Shown in pieces: positions 18,391 to 28,006 of a stretch of DNA of 64,000 nt. How positions within the stretch are numbered: the stretch's first letter is position 1; the number at the start of each line of letters is the position of its first letter. The stretch lies in assembly GCA_963730115.1 (NCBI GenBank), contig CAVSQM010000012.1:620001-684000 (forward strand), read 5' to 3'. The notes beneath the pieces were generated by a model that saw only the letters and a list, made by a program, of their open reading frames with translations, was not told the DNA's origin and did not search any database. Source of the DNA: DASQFQ01 sp963730115. GTDB taxonomy: Bacteria > Actinomycetota > Thermoleophilia > Solirubrobacterales > Solirubrobacteraceae. The translations under genes were made by a program, and so were the position numbers.

Positions 18391-19389
18391 GTGACTTCCA
18401 ATTTCCCACCTGCCATCGAGGTCGACGACCTCGTCAAGTCCTACGGCGACGTCGACGCGGTCAGCAGCGTCTCGTTCACCGTCGGGCAGGGCGAGGTCTT
18501 CGGATTCCTCGGCCCCAACGGCGCCGGTAAGAGCACGACGATCAACATGCTCTGCACCCTCGCCGAACCCACGTCCGGGGCGGCGCGCGTCAACGGCTTC
18601 GACGTCGTCAGCCAGCGCGACGACGTGCGCCGCAACGTCGGCCTGGTCTTCCAGGACCCCACGCTCGACGTCCGCCTCACGGCCGCGCAGAACCTCTGGT
18701 TCCACGCCGAGCTGTACGGGATCGACCCCGGCGTCATCCCGGCTCGGATCGACCAGATGCTCGAGATGGTCGGCCTCGCCGACCGGCGCGACCAGCCTGC
18801 GATGACGTTCTCGGGCGGCATGAAGCGGCGCCTGGAGATTGCGCGCGGGCTGATGCATTCGCCGCGCGTGCTGTTCCTCGACGAGCCGACCATCGGCCTG
18901 GACCCGCAGACGCGCAGCTCGATCTGGCGCTACATCCGGGCGCTGCAGGAGACGGAGGGGACGACGATCTTCATGACCACGCACTACATGGACGAGGCGG
19001 AGTTCTGCGACCGCATCGCGATCATGGACCGCGGCGAGATCGTCGTCCTCGACACGCCGGAGGCGCTGAAGGCCGCGGTCGGGGCCGACCGCGTGGTGCT
19101 GGGCACGGACGACGACGGCGCGGCGATCGCGGCGCTCCACGCCGGCTTTGACATCGAGGCCACGGTGGCCGACGGCGCCGTGACCTTCCACGTCGAGAAC
19201 GGCGAGGAGTTCGTCCCGCGGCTGTTCGCCGAGTTGAACGTCCCGATCACCTCGGTCGCCGTCTCGCGGCCGACGCTGGATGACGTCTTCATGCGCTACA
19301 CGGGCACGACGATCCGCGATGCGGAGACCAGCGGCCCGGGCGACCTCAACCGGGCCATGATGCGCGCGATGGCGGGAGCGAAGCGATGA
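18391..19389 (+). CDS. DrrA-like ABC exporter ATPase
   Basis: 332 aa. Walker A GPNGAGKST (41-49), signature FSGGMKRRLEIARGL, Walker B VLFLDEPTIGLDP, then the H-loop in MTTHYMDEAEFC and the ~90-residue C-terminal domain of the daunorubicin-resistance subfamily. It energises export by the downstream permease. GTG 18391 was preferred over GTG 18364, which lies inside the presumed operator. ATGA overlap with the permease indicates coupling. The substrate is a hydrophobic compound in characterised relatives; here it is unknown. Confidence 0.9.
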   Translation: MTSNFPPAIEVDDLVKSYGDVDAVSSVSFTVGQGEVFGFLGPNGAGKSTTINMLCTLAEPTSGAARVNGFDVVSQRDDVRRNVGLVFQDPTLDVRLTAAQNLWFHAELYGIDPGVIPARIDQMLEMVGLADRRDQPAMTFSGGMKRRLEIARGLMHSPRVLFLDEPTIGLDPQTRSSIWRYIRALQETEGTTIFMTTHYMDEAEFCDRIAIMDRGEIVVLDTPEALKAAVGADRVVLGTDDDGAAIAALHAGFDIEATVADGAVTFHVENGEEFVPRLFAELNVPITSVAVSRPTLDDVFMRYTGTTIRDAETSGPGDLNRAMMRAMAGAKR

Positions 19390-20249
19390 CCGCCGTCACG
19401 GCCGACGTCGTCGCCAGCCGGGTGCCGGAGCGCAGCTGGCGCTCGGAGGTGCGGGCGGCGAAGGCCGTCTGGCGCCGCGACATGATCCGCTTCGCCAACG
19501 ACCGCTCGCAGGTCATGATGTGGCTGATCCAGCCGCTGCTGTTCCTGTTCGTGCTGGGTTCCGGCCTGCAGTCGCTGTCCGCCGCCTCCACCGACGGCGT
19601 CGACCTCAAGACGTTCATCTTCCCCGGCGTCGTCTGCATCGCGGTGTTCTTCACGGCGGTGATCAGCGCCGCCTCGCTGGTGTGGGACCGGGAGCTCGGG
19701 TTCTTGCGGGAGATGATCGTCGCGCCGGTGAGCCGGACGTCGATCATCATCGGCAAGTGCCTGGGTGGAGCGACGATCGCGGCGTCGCAGGGCGTGATCG
19801 TCCTCGCGCTCGCCGGGCTCGTCGGCGTCCCCTACGACCCACTGCTGATCCTCGGCGCGTTCGGCCTGCTGGTGCTGCTGGCCTTCAGCGTCAGCGCGTT
19901 CGGCGTGCTGGTGGCCGTCACGATCAAGCAGGCCCAGACGTTCACCTGGGTGATGCAGCTGGCCGTGTTCCCGATGGTCTTCCTGTCCGGCGCGCTGTAT
20001 CCGGTCGACGGGCTGCCGGCCTGGCTGGAGGTGCTCAACCGGATCAACCCGTTGACCTACGCGGTGGACCCGATGCGTCACCTGGTGTTCAACCACCTCG
20101 ACGTGTCGGAGGCGGCGCGCCAGACGCTGGACCCGGGCATCAGCTGGTTCGGCTGGCACCTGCCGGTGCTGTTCGAGGTGGGGATGGTGCTGCTGCTCGG
20201 CGTGGTGATGCTGGGCCTCGCGATCCGGCGGTTCTCGCGGGCCGAGTGA
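19386..20249 (+). CDS. ABC-2 type exporter permease (DrrB-like)
   Basis: 287 aa with six hydrophobic segments and the ABC-2 signature FPMVFLSGALYPVDGLPAWL, then INPLTYAVDPMRHL. The amphipathic N-terminal DMIRFANDRSQ segment is typical of DrrB proteins. It begins inside the stop codon of the ATPase gene (ATGA), so both are made from one mRNA controlled by the divergent TetR. Confidence 0.9.
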   Translation: MTAVTADVVASRVPERSWRSEVRAAKAVWRRDMIRFANDRSQVMMWLIQPLLFLFVLGSGLQSLSAASTDGVDLKTFIFPGVVCIAVFFTAVISAASLVWDRELGFLREMIVAPVSRTSIIIGKCLGGATIAASQGVIVLALAGLVGVPYDPLLILGAFGLLVLLAFSVSAFGVLVAVTIKQAQTFTWVMQLAVFPMVFLSGALYPVDGLPAWLEVLNRINPLTYAVDPMRHLVFNHLDVSEAARQTLDPGISWFGWHLPVLFEVGMVLLLGVVMLGLAIRRFSRAE

Positions 20250-20346
20250 GGGTGCTTCCCGGTCGATAGCGGGCGTGCTCCCGCCGGCCCCGGGAAATCG
20301 CCGGTGGCCGACCCACGCCGCGGCGTGCTGCAGTCAGAATCACCCC

Positions 20347-22368
20347 ATGGCGGAAGCAGCTCGCGGCGGCCCGGCTCGAGTCCGCATCGTGGCGCTGAGC
20401 GCTGTGGTGATCACAGCGCTCACCGCCTTCACGCTCTACCTCCACACGCAGATCAGCGGCGATTGGGCCGGCGACCTGGTCCTGTTCACGGCGATCGTCC
20501 CCGCGCCGCTCGTCGCCGGCCTGCTGATCTCGCTGCGGTCGGACAACCTGATCGGCTACCTCCTGCTCGGCCACGCCTTCATGCTCGCGCTGATCGGGCT
20601 GACGGGCCCGTACGCCCAGTACGGGCTGATCGACGAGCCCGGCTCGCTCCCGGGCGCGCAGTGGGTCGCGCTGGTGGGCGAGGCCGGGTGGCCCGCGCTG
20701 TATGCCGGCCTGGTCGCCATCGTCATGGTGTTCCCCGACGGGCGGCTCCCCTCGCCCGGCTGGCGCCCCGTCGCGATCGGCGCCGCGGTCTCCTTCGCAG
20801 GCCTGGTCCTGGCGCTGGCCTTCGCGCCCGGGCCGCTCGCCGAGCCGTTCGCCGCCGTCGAGCGGCCCGTGCCGACCCTGCCCGCCGAGTGGATCATCGC
20901 CCCGTTCTGGCTCGGCACGCTGGCGAGCCTGTTCGCGGCCGCCTGGGCGGCCCGGGTGCGCCTGCACCGCGCCGTCGGCCGTGAGCGCCGGCAGCTCCTG
21001 TGGCTGGCGTACGGGGCCCTGTCGATCCCGGCGACGCTGGTCGTGTGCGCGCTCGACTACGCGCTGACCGGCGACACCACGTGGCTCACCGCCGCAGCCG
21101 TGATGGCGATGGAGCTGGCGATCCCGATCGCGATCGGGATCGCGATCCTGCGCTACCGCCTGTTCGACATCGAGCTCGTCCTGAGCCGGACGCTGGTCTA
21201 CGGGATCCTCACGGCGTGCGTCGTCGCGGTCTACGTCGCCGTGGTCGGCGGGCTCAGCACGTTGGTGGACGCCCGCGGAGCGCTCGGGCTGGTCGCCACC
21301 GGCATCGTCGCCATCGGCTTCCAGCCGTTGCGGTTGCGGGTGCAGGCGTGGGTCGACCGCCGCGTGTACGGCGACCGCAACGACCCGTACGCGGCGCTGT
21401 CGCGGCTCGGTGATCGCCTGCAGGCCACGCTGGCGCCGGAGGCGGTGACCCAGTCGATCGTCGAGACGATCGCCGAAGCGCTCCGGGTCCCCTACGTCGC
21501 GCTCGAGTTCGAGCGCGACGGGCGCTTCGAGCTGATCGCGTCGCAGGGCAGCGCGCGCGGCGGCACGGGCGAGGAGATCCCGCTCGCCTACCAGGGCCGG
21601 GCGATCGGGCGGCTGACCGTCCGGCCGCCCGCGGGCAGGGAGCTGAGTGCGGCCGACCGGCGCCTGCTGGCCGATCTCGCCTCCCACGCCGGCGTCGCGC
21701 TGCACGGCGTCAGGCTCACGGCCGACCTCCAGCGCTCACGCGAGCAACTGGTCTCCGCCCGCGAGGAGGAGCGCCGCCGGCTGCGCCGCGACCTCCACGA
21801 CAGCCTCGGCCCCACGCTCGCGGGCATGGCCTTCCGGCTGGACGCTGCCGGCCACCTGATCGACAACGACCCGGAGGAGGCGGCCCGCGTGATCCGGGAG
21901 CTGCGCGGGGAGACCCAGGAGGCGATCGCCGACATCCGCCGCGTGGCTCACGACCTGCGCCCGCCGGCCCTCGACGAGCTCGGCCTCGTCTCGGCCTTGC
22001 AGGCGCACGCAGGGCGCCTGAGCGGGAACGGCACGCAGCTCGAGGTGAGCATCGAGGCGCCCGCGCCGTTCCCCGAGCTGCCCGCGGCGGTCGAGGTGGC
22101 GGCGTACCGGATCACGCTCGAGGCGCTGGCGAACGTGTCGCGCCACGCCGGTGCGCGGACCTGCCGGGTGGAGCTCGACCTCGGGCGCGACCTGCGGATC
22201 GCCGTGGCCGACGACGGGCTCGGCCTCGCAGGGGCGACGGAGATGGGAGTCGGACTGGCGTCGATGCGCGAGCGCGCGGCGGAGCTGGGCGGTCGGACGG
22301 ACGTCGGTCCCCGCGAAGGCGGCGGCACGCTCGTCGTCGTCGTGCTCCCGATCGGGGCCCCCGCGTGA
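20347..22368 (+). CDS. NarL-type sensor histidine kinase
   Basis: 673 aa from ATG 20347. Seven to nine membrane helices occupy residues 15-330. A GAF-like domain follows (about 345-460), then HisKA_3 with the phospho-His in RRRLRRDLHDSLG and HATPase_c (ITLEALANVSRHA, then ADDGLGLAGATEMGVGLASM). An in-frame upstream start at 20275 gives only a low-complexity extension. Its GTGA stop/start overlap with the next gene ties it to that response regulator. Confidence 0.9.
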   Translation: MAEAARGGPARVRIVALSAVVITALTAFTLYLHTQISGDWAGDLVLFTAIVPAPLVAGLLISLRSDNLIGYLLLGHAFMLALIGLTGPYAQYGLIDEPGSLPGAQWVALVGEAGWPALYAGLVAIVMVFPDGRLPSPGWRPVAIGAAVSFAGLVLALAFAPGPLAEPFAAVERPVPTLPAEWIIAPFWLGTLASLFAAAWAARVRLHRAVGRERRQLLWLAYGALSIPATLVVCALDYALTGDTTWLTAAAVMAMELAIPIAIGIAILRYRLFDIELVLSRTLVYGILTACVVAVYVAVVGGLSTLVDARGALGLVATGIVAIGFQPLRLRVQAWVDRRVYGDRNDPYAALSRLGDRLQATLAPEAVTQSIVETIAEALRVPYVALEFERDGRFELIASQGSARGGTGEEIPLAYQGRAIGRLTVRPPAGRELSAADRRLLADLASHAGVALHGVRLTADLQRSREQLVSAREEERRRLRRDLHDSLGPTLAGMAFRLDAAGHLIDNDPEEAARVIRELRGETQEAIADIRRVAHDLRPPALDELGLVSALQAHAGRLSGNGTQLEVSIEAPAPFPELPAAVEVAAYRITLEALANVSRHAGARTCRVELDLGRDLRIAVADDGLGLAGATEMGVGLASMRERAAELGGRTDVGPREGGGTLVVVVLPIGAPA

Positions 22369-23018
22369 CCGCGCCGTTGCGGATCGTCGTGGCCGATGAT
22401 CACCCGGCCTTTCGCCGGGGCCTGGGCGCGATGCTCGAATCGGCCGCCGGGATCGAGATCGTCGGGGAGGCCGCCGACGGTGACGCCGTGGTCGAGATGG
22501 CGCTCGACCTGGCGCCCGACGTCGTGCTCATGGACATCAAGATGCCCGGCCGCAACGGCATCGAGGCGACACGACAGATCGTCAACCGCAGCGCGGAGAT
22601 CGCGGTGCTGATCCTGACCATGTACGAGGACGACGACTCCGTCTTCGCGGCGATGCGCGCCGGCGCCCGCGGCTACCTGCTGAAGGGCGCCGACCAGGAC
22701 GAGGTGCTGCGCGCCATCCACGCCGTCGCCGTGGGTGAAGCGATCTTCGGGCCCGCCATCGCGGAGCGGCTGATGGCGTACTTCTCGGCGGGCTCCGCTG
22801 CGGCCCGCCCGTTCCCCGAGCTGACCGACCGCGAGCGCCAGGTGCTCGAGCTGATCGCGCGCGGCCGCAACAACTCGGCGATCGCCGCCGAGCTGGTGCT
22901 GACGGTCAAGACGGTCCAGAACCACGTCTCCAACGTCTTCAACAAGCTGCACGTCACCGACCGCTCCGGCGCGGTGATCAAGGCGCGCGAAGCCGGCCTC
23001 GGCCGCGAAGCGGACTGA
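22365..23018 (+). CDS. NarL/FixJ-type response regulator
   Basis: 217 aa. Receiver domain with acidic Asp11-Asp12 and phospho-acceptor Asp57 (VVLMDIKMPG), and a C-terminal LuxR HTH (LTDRERQVLELIARGRNNSAIA, read across the domain start). It starts with GTG overlapping the kinase stop. The nearest likely targets are the small membrane protein directly downstream and the convergent MacB/FtsX operon; neither link is proven. Confidence 0.92.
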   Translation: MTAPLRIVVADDHPAFRRGLGAMLESAAGIEIVGEAADGDAVVEMALDLAPDVVLMDIKMPGRNGIEATRQIVNRSAEIAVLILTMYEDDDSVFAAMRAGARGYLLKGADQDEVLRAIHAVAVGEAIFGPAIAERLMAYFSAGSAAARPFPELTDRERQVLELIARGRNNSAIAAELVLTVKTVQNHVSNVFNKLHVTDRSGAVIKAREAGLGREAD

Positions 23019-23029
23019 CCCCGACGCAT

Positions 23030-23048
23030 CTCCCGGCCCGATCGGGAG
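23030..23048. terminator. Candidate hairpin terminator
   Basis: CTCCCG (23030-23035) pairs with CGGGAG (23043-23048) around a 7-base loop, 12 bases after the response-regulator stop. There is no T run. Confidence 0.4.
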
Positions 23049-23122
23049 CACGCCACCTAGCGGCCGGGACGACCGGGCCGAGATCGTGGCAGCCATGCCG
23101 CGAACTCGAAAGGACCGTTGAC

Positions 23123-23386
23123 ATGGAGCTGATCCTGGCAGTGCTGGTGGCTGGGCCGATGGGGTACTTCGCTCGGACGCGCAAGCGCGGGCTGACGATG
23201 TATCTGGTGGCGTGGGCGATCGTGTTCCCGATCCAGACCGTCGTCGTCTACACCGAGGGCGGCGGCGACGGCCGCGACATCCTCTACTGGGTGTTCAACG
23301 CGCTCATCCTCGCCGGCGGCATCGGGCTCAACCGTCTCGGCTGGAACCTCCGCCGGCGGCGTGGCGCGATCCGCGTCACATCGTGA
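23123..23386 (+). CDS. Small membrane protein, unknown
   Basis: 87 aa, starting MELILAVLVAGPMGYF, with an AAAGGA ribosome site. About three hydrophobic stretches are separated by basic turns (ARTRKRG; NRLGWNLRRRRG). This architecture resembles small actinobacterial membrane proteins of unknown role. It lies 104 bases after the two-component genes on the same strand and may be under their control. Confidence 0.65.
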   Translation: MELILAVLVAGPMGYFARTRKRGLTMYLVAWAIVFPIQTVVVYTEGGGDGRDILYWVFNALILAGGIGLNRLGWNLRRRRGAIRVTS

Positions 23387-23505
23387 TCCATCGCAGCTAG
23401 AGCGCCGAGTCGAGCCGTTCGGCGTGCCCATGACGGCGCCCGTTCGACGCCCGGCTCGTACCGCGAGAGGTTGCCGCGCGAGTGCGCGAAGCCCGCGAAC
23501 GGGAG

Positions 23506-25962
23506 CTACTCCTTCAACCCGATCGCCTCGACCGGTCGCGTGCGCAGCGCTCGCCGCGTCGGCACCGTCAGGGCCACGAGCGCGAGCAGCGCCGAGACGC
23601 CGAGGATCGCCCCGAGCTGGTCGAGCGGCACGTAGGGACGGACGCTGCCCGTGAGCGCCTGGCTGAGCGGCAGCAGCGCGGTGGCGGCGATCGCCAGCCC
23701 GACGCCCAGCCCGATCGCGATGATCAGGCCGGCCTCCCAGCGCGCCATCGACCGCACCTGCCGGCGCGTTCCGCCGACGAGCCGGAGCAGCCCGAGCTCG
23801 CGGCCGCGCTGCAGCGCGATCATCACCAGGGTGTTGATCACGGCGATCGACGTGAAGCCGAAGATGATCGCGACGAACAGCGGCCCGAGCCAGCGGTTGA
23901 TCTCGCGGTCGGCGTCGGTGACGGTCGCCAGCGACGCGCGGTCGCTCACCCGCAGCCCGGGGTAGCGGTCGCCCAGGGCCCGCAGGCGCCGGCCGACGGC
24001 GGCCGGGTCGCCGGCCTTGACCAGCACCGTCCCGAGCATCCGGTCGGTCTGGTGGCCGGCCGCGAGCTCGGGGGCGAGCAGGGCGTCGCCGAACCCCAGC
24101 GAGCGGCTGTAGATCGCGACGACCGTGGCGTGCGTGCGGGCGCCGTCGCCGAGCCTGACCGCGACGCGGTCGCCGAGCTCCGCGTGGGCGTCCTTGGCCC
24201 GGCGCTGCCCGAGCGCGATCGCCTTGCCGCGCAGGTCGGCGAGCGACCCGGCGGTCACGCCGGCGTCGAAGCCGCCGCCCTGGCCGCCGCTGAGGACGGC
24301 GGCGGAGATGACCTCGTCGGAGACGCCGAGGCTGGGCGCCAGCGTCGTGGGGGTCAGCGCGACCGCCGAGCGCACTCCGGGCGTGGCGCGGACGTCGTCG
24401 AGCGCCGCCGGCGGCACGCCACCGGCGCCCGTGATGGCGAGCTCGCCGTCCAGACCGGCCCGGCGCTCCTGGGTGACGGCGTGGTCCGTAGTCGTCGCGC
24501 TGAAGAGCAGGGTGCAGCTCAGGGCGACCGTCAGCACCAGCGGCGTGGTGGCCGACGAGAAGCGCCGGGTGGCGGTGCGCAGGTTCGAGGAGGCCAGGAA
24601 GCCGCCGACGCGCGACAGCCGCGCCAGCGGCGGCCCCAGGATCGAGGCCGCGAAGCGCGCCACGATCGGGCCGAGGAAGCCGGCCGCCGCGACGAGGAAG
24701 AGCGCGGTCATCTGCGAGGTCGCACCCACCGTCTCCGGGTTGCTGCTGGAGATCGAGACGGCGAACAGCGGCGCCGCGCCGGCGAGCGCGATCAGGCCCC
24801 CGACCATGCGGCCAGGGCCCAGCAGCTTCGGCTCGACCGCGGCGTCGGCCAGCGCGAGCGTCGGCGGCACGCGCGCGGCGCGGCGGCCGGCGCCGAGCAC
24901 CGCGAGCAGCGCCGCCGTCACGCCGCCGCCCACGGCAGCCGCGATCGGGAGCCAGCCGGCGCTGACGGTGAGGTTCGGCGGGGCGATGCCGTGCTCCACG
25001 AGCCCCTCGGCCAGCTCTCGGCCGAGCACGGCTCCGGGCCAGAGCCCGATCAGGGACCCGACGAGGCCGACGATCACGGCCTCCCAGGCGATCATGCGGC
25101 GGATCTGGCCGGGCGTCCCGGCCACCGCGCGCAGCAGCGCGATCTCGCGCTCGCGTTGCTGGATCGACAGGCCCATCGTGCTGGCGACGACGAAGATCGC
25201 GATGAACAGCGCCATGCCGCCGAACGACGCGGTGACGGCGATCAGCGGCTCTCTCCCGGCCTGGAGGTCGGGGTGCTCGGCCTTGCCGCGGTCGTCCCCG
25301 GTGAGCACGACCGCGTCGCCGGAGGCCGCGCGCAGCCGCGCGGCGTCGAAGCCGGGGGCGGCGAGCACGCCGATCGCGTCGGCCCGGTCCGGGTGGCCGG
25401 CCAGCCGCGCCGCCTCGGCGTCGGTGAGGAAGATCGCCGCCCGCTGACCCGCCGGGTGACGGGGCCGGGCGACCCCGACGACCGTCACGGTGCGAGCGGC
25501 CTCGGAGGACGCGAGGCGCAGGCGCGCGCCGAGCTTCGCGCGGTAGCCGGTGACGACCTCGTCGGGCCCGGCGGGCGCGCGGCCGGCGGTCAGCGCGTAG
25601 GGCGTGAGGGCGGCGCTGCCCCAGCCGTGGGCCTGCGCGGTGCGCCCGCCGAGGTTGGCCGGGGCCGACACGTCGGCGATCGCGGCACGAACGCCGGGGA
25701 CGGCGGCCAGGCGAGCGGCGAGCGCGGAGTCGACCCGCGCGCGCTCGGTGAGCGGAACCTTGTCTTCCGTTCCGATCGTCTGCTGGCCGGTGACGACCGC
25801 CGCGGTGGCCGCGTAGCGCTCGACCGGCGGCTGGGTGCGGAGCGCCGACTCGAGCGGCATGGCGCCGGCCATGACCAGCGCCGACGAGGCGATCAGCGCG
25901 ACCAGCGCGCCGGTGAACGTGCCGAGGCGGCCGCGGGCACTGCGGAGGGCGAGACGGAGCAT
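23506..25962 (-). CDS. FtsX-like ABC permease (MacB/LolE type)
   Basis: 818 aa. It is built of two halves, each with a MacB-type periplasmic/extracellular domain and FtsX transmembrane helices (for example ALFIAIFVVASTMGLSIQQRE, then FTSIAVINTLVMIAL). The first helix spans about residues 15-40. It contains the QQREREIALLRAVAGTP and QRGRELGLLRLVGGTR turns that usually contact the ATPase. Three bases separate it from the ATPase gene upstream. Roles in this family include export of peptides, lipoproteins or antibiotics; here unknown. Confidence 0.88.
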   Translation of the reverse strand: MLRLALRSARGRLGTFTGALVALIASSALVMAGAMPLESALRTQPPVERYAATAAVVTGQQTIGTEDKVPLTERARVDSALAARLAAVPGVRAAIADVSAPANLGGRTAQAHGWGSAALTPYALTAGRAPAGPDEVVTGYRAKLGARLRLASSEAARTVTVVGVARPRHPAGQRAAIFLTDAEAARLAGHPDRADAIGVLAAPGFDAARLRAASGDAVVLTGDDRGKAEHPDLQAGREPLIAVTASFGGMALFIAIFVVASTMGLSIQQREREIALLRAVAGTPGQIRRMIAWEAVIVGLVGSLIGLWPGAVLGRELAEGLVEHGIAPPNLTVSAGWLPIAAAVGGGVTAALLAVLGAGRRAARVPPTLALADAAVEPKLLGPGRMVGGLIALAGAAPLFAVSISSSNPETVGATSQMTALFLVAAAGFLGPIVARFAASILGPPLARLSRVGGFLASSNLRTATRRFSSATTPLVLTVALSCTLLFSATTTDHAVTQERRAGLDGELAITGAGGVPPAALDDVRATPGVRSAVALTPTTLAPSLGVSDEVISAAVLSGGQGGGFDAGVTAGSLADLRGKAIALGQRRAKDAHAELGDRVAVRLGDGARTHATVVAIYSRSLGFGDALLAPELAAGHQTDRMLGTVLVKAGDPAAVGRRLRALGDRYPGLRVSDRASLATVTDADREINRWLGPLFVAIIFGFTSIAVINTLVMIALQRGRELGLLRLVGGTRRQVRSMARWEAGLIIAIGLGVGLAIAATALLPLSQALTGSVRPYVPLDQLGAILGVSALLALVALTVPTRRALRTRPVEAIGLKE

Positions 25963-25965
25963 CGG

Positions 25966-26757
25966 TCAGTCCCCCAGGTGGGCGAGCTGCTCGGCGACCT
26001 GGTCGGCGCTGGGCGCCTCCAGCTTCCCGGCGATCTGCCCGTCGGCGAGCAGGATGACGCGGTCGGCGTGCGCCGCGGCCACCGGGTCGTGGGTGACCAT
26101 CACGACCGTGTGGCCGTCGGCATCGACGACCTCGCGCAGGAGCGCGAGCACGCCGCGGCCGGTGCGGGTGTCGAGCGCTCCGGTCGGCTCGTCGGCGAAC
26201 ACGACCTCGGGCCGGGTGACCAGCGCCCGGGCGATCGCCACCCGCTGCTGCTGCCCGCCGGAGAGCTGCGAGGGCCGGTGGCGCAGGCGGTCGTCCAGGC
26301 CCACGCGCGCCGCGACCTCGCGAACCTGCGAGCGGCGCGCACGGCGCCCGTCGAGGCGCAGCGGCAGCGCGATGTTCTGGCTGACCGTGAGCGACGGCAT
26401 CAGGTTGAACGCCTGGAACACGAACCCGACCCGCTCGCGCCTCAGGATCGTCAGCTTCCGCTCGCTGAGGCCGGCCAGATCCGTGCCCGCCAGCGAGACG
26501 CTGCCGGAGGTCGGCCGGTCGAGCCCCGCCGCCACGTGCAGCAACGTGCTCTTGCCCGACCCCGACGGACCCATGATGGCCGTGAACGAGCCCGGCGCGA
26601 GCCCGAGGCTGAGCCCGTCGAGGGCGACCACGGCTCCGTCACCGCGGCCGTGGACCTTGCGGACGTCGTGAAGGGACACGACCGGCGCGGTGACGGCGGC
26701 CGCGGCGACGTCCCGCCTGAGAGCGCGGAGAAGGGGCTTGTTGAGTGTCGATTCCAT
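25966..26757 (-). CDS. MacB/LolD-like ABC ATPase
   Basis: 263 aa. Walker A GPSGSGKST, signature LSGGQQQRVAIARAL, Walker B VVFADEPTGALD and the H-loop TVVMVTHD are intact. GFVFQAFNLMPSLT is the Q-loop wording typical of MacB-type ATPases. It is the first gene of a two-gene operon with the FtsX permease. The 121 bases up to the next gene hold its promoter region, but I see no clear motif there. Confidence 0.9.
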   Translation of the reverse strand: MESTLNKPLLRALRRDVAAAAVTAPVVSLHDVRKVHGRGDGAVVALDGLSLGLAPGSFTAIMGPSGSGKSTLLHVAAGLDRPTSGSVSLAGTDLAGLSERKLTILRRERVGFVFQAFNLMPSLTVSQNIALPLRLDGRRARRSQVREVAARVGLDDRLRHRPSQLSGGQQQRVAIARALVTRPEVVFADEPTGALDTRTGRGVLALLREVVDADGHTVVMVTHDPVAAAHADRVILLADGQIAGKLEAPSADQVAEQLAHLGD

Positions 26758-26878
26758 GCCGCCGACGCTAAGCGCGCGGCGGCGCGACCGCGTCGTCGCC
26801 GGGTCGCGTCAGGGCCGCGACCAACTGCTGATCCCGAGTCCTCCTCAGGTAGGAGACGGGTCGCTGAGTGCCGCCTCC

Positions 26879-27943
26879 TCAGGTCGTGAGGATCTCGCTA
26901 TGGAGATCGAGCAGCCTGGGCACGTCGCCGGCCGCCACGCGCCCCATCCCGCACTCCGTGCAGATGCCCCACTCCCGCGACCCGGCCGACGAGCCCGCCA
27001 GCGCGGAGTCGATGTGCTCGATCTGCTCGGCGGTGGTGCCCTCCGGCTGATCGTCGGGGTGGTAGGGGACCAGCGCGAAGTAGAGCTCGGTCTCCGGCCC
27101 GGCCGCCAACGCGCCCAGCGGCGCGAAATAGTCGGCATCGCTTCTCGCCTGGGGGACGGTGAACGACGCCCAGTCGACCGGCCGCCGCGCGGCGGCGTTG
27201 ACGGCGTTGACGAGGTCCACCTGCATCTGGACGGACTCGGGCTGCGTGAAGTGCTGGTGACCGTAGTCGCCGTAACAGAGGTGCAGCCCGACCGGGACGT
27301 CCTCCGGCACCTGGTCCACGCACCGCACCAGGCCGGGCGTGACCTGGTCCATCGGCATCGCCGAGCCGGGTCCCATGGCTCCCTCCAGGAGCCCGAACTC
27401 GACCGCGACGTCCCACTGCACCGCGCAGCGGTCGTGCGGCAACGCCGCCAACGCCTTGTCGAGGTCGGCGAACAGCGCACGCTCATAGGCGGCGGCCACG
27501 GCCGGCATGTCCTCCGGCACGATCGTCCCCGCCATCGAGGCCAGCGGGGTCGGGTACTGCATCTGGAAGCGCACGCCCTCCGCGATCGTCCCGTCGCGCT
27601 GAAGCCGGTTGAAGATCTCGAACGACTCGGCGTAGGCGTCGGCGTAGCCGAGGTTGGGCCAGCTGATCGTGTCCGCCGAAGCACCGTCGGCGAGACGGAG
27701 CCGGGGCATCTCCGGCGCGTCCTCCTCGGTCTCGTAGGCCCTGGCGGCGGCGGTGGCCGACTCGAACTCGGGCATCGCGAGGAACTTCTGGATCTGGAAC
27801 AGGATCCAGTAGCCGCGCTCGCCTGTCTCGCCGTCGGTCATCCGGCGCACCCCGGTCGGGATGCGCGTGCTGATCTCCTGCATCACGGTCTCGCCGTCAG
27901 GCAGGTTGACCGAGCCGTTGAAATGGACGCTGCTGGGCGGCAC
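26879..27943 (-). CDS. MetE-like (UROD/cobalamin-independent methionine synthase fold) protein
   Basis: 354 aa from GTG 27943, with GGAGAGG upstream. HFNGSVNLP opens a predicted TIM barrel; GLHLCYGDYGHQHF in the middle and GICTECGMGR near the C-terminus supply the His and Cys residues expected for a MetE-like zinc site. It is less than half the length of true MetE and lacks the N-terminal duplicated domain, so it may be a core-MetE-like methyltransferase with another substrate. It is monocistronic as far as can be seen. Confidence 0.6.
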   Translation of the reverse strand: MPPSSVHFNGSVNLPDGETVMQEISTRIPTGVRRMTDGETGERGYWILFQIQKFLAMPEFESATAAARAYETEEDAPEMPRLRLADGASADTISWPNLGYADAYAESFEIFNRLQRDGTIAEGVRFQMQYPTPLASMAGTIVPEDMPAVAAAYERALFADLDKALAALPHDRCAVQWDVAVEFGLLEGAMGPGSAMPMDQVTPGLVRCVDQVPEDVPVGLHLCYGDYGHQHFTQPESVQMQVDLVNAVNAAARRPVDWASFTVPQARSDADYFAPLGALAAGPETELYFALVPYHPDDQPEGTTAEQIEHIDSALAGSSAGSREWGICTECGMGRVAAGDVPRLLDLHSEILTT

Positions 27944-28006
27944 GTGGTCCTCTCCGATCTCCCCGGGTGCGGCCTCGGTGCATACCACGCCGAGAGCGCT
28001 GGTGCT

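Noticed and set aside
23482..26889. A 1135-codon open frame on the plus strand
   Set aside because: It is antisense to the FtsX permease and MacB ATPase genes, rich in Arg/Gly/Ala with no motif; a by-product of high GC.
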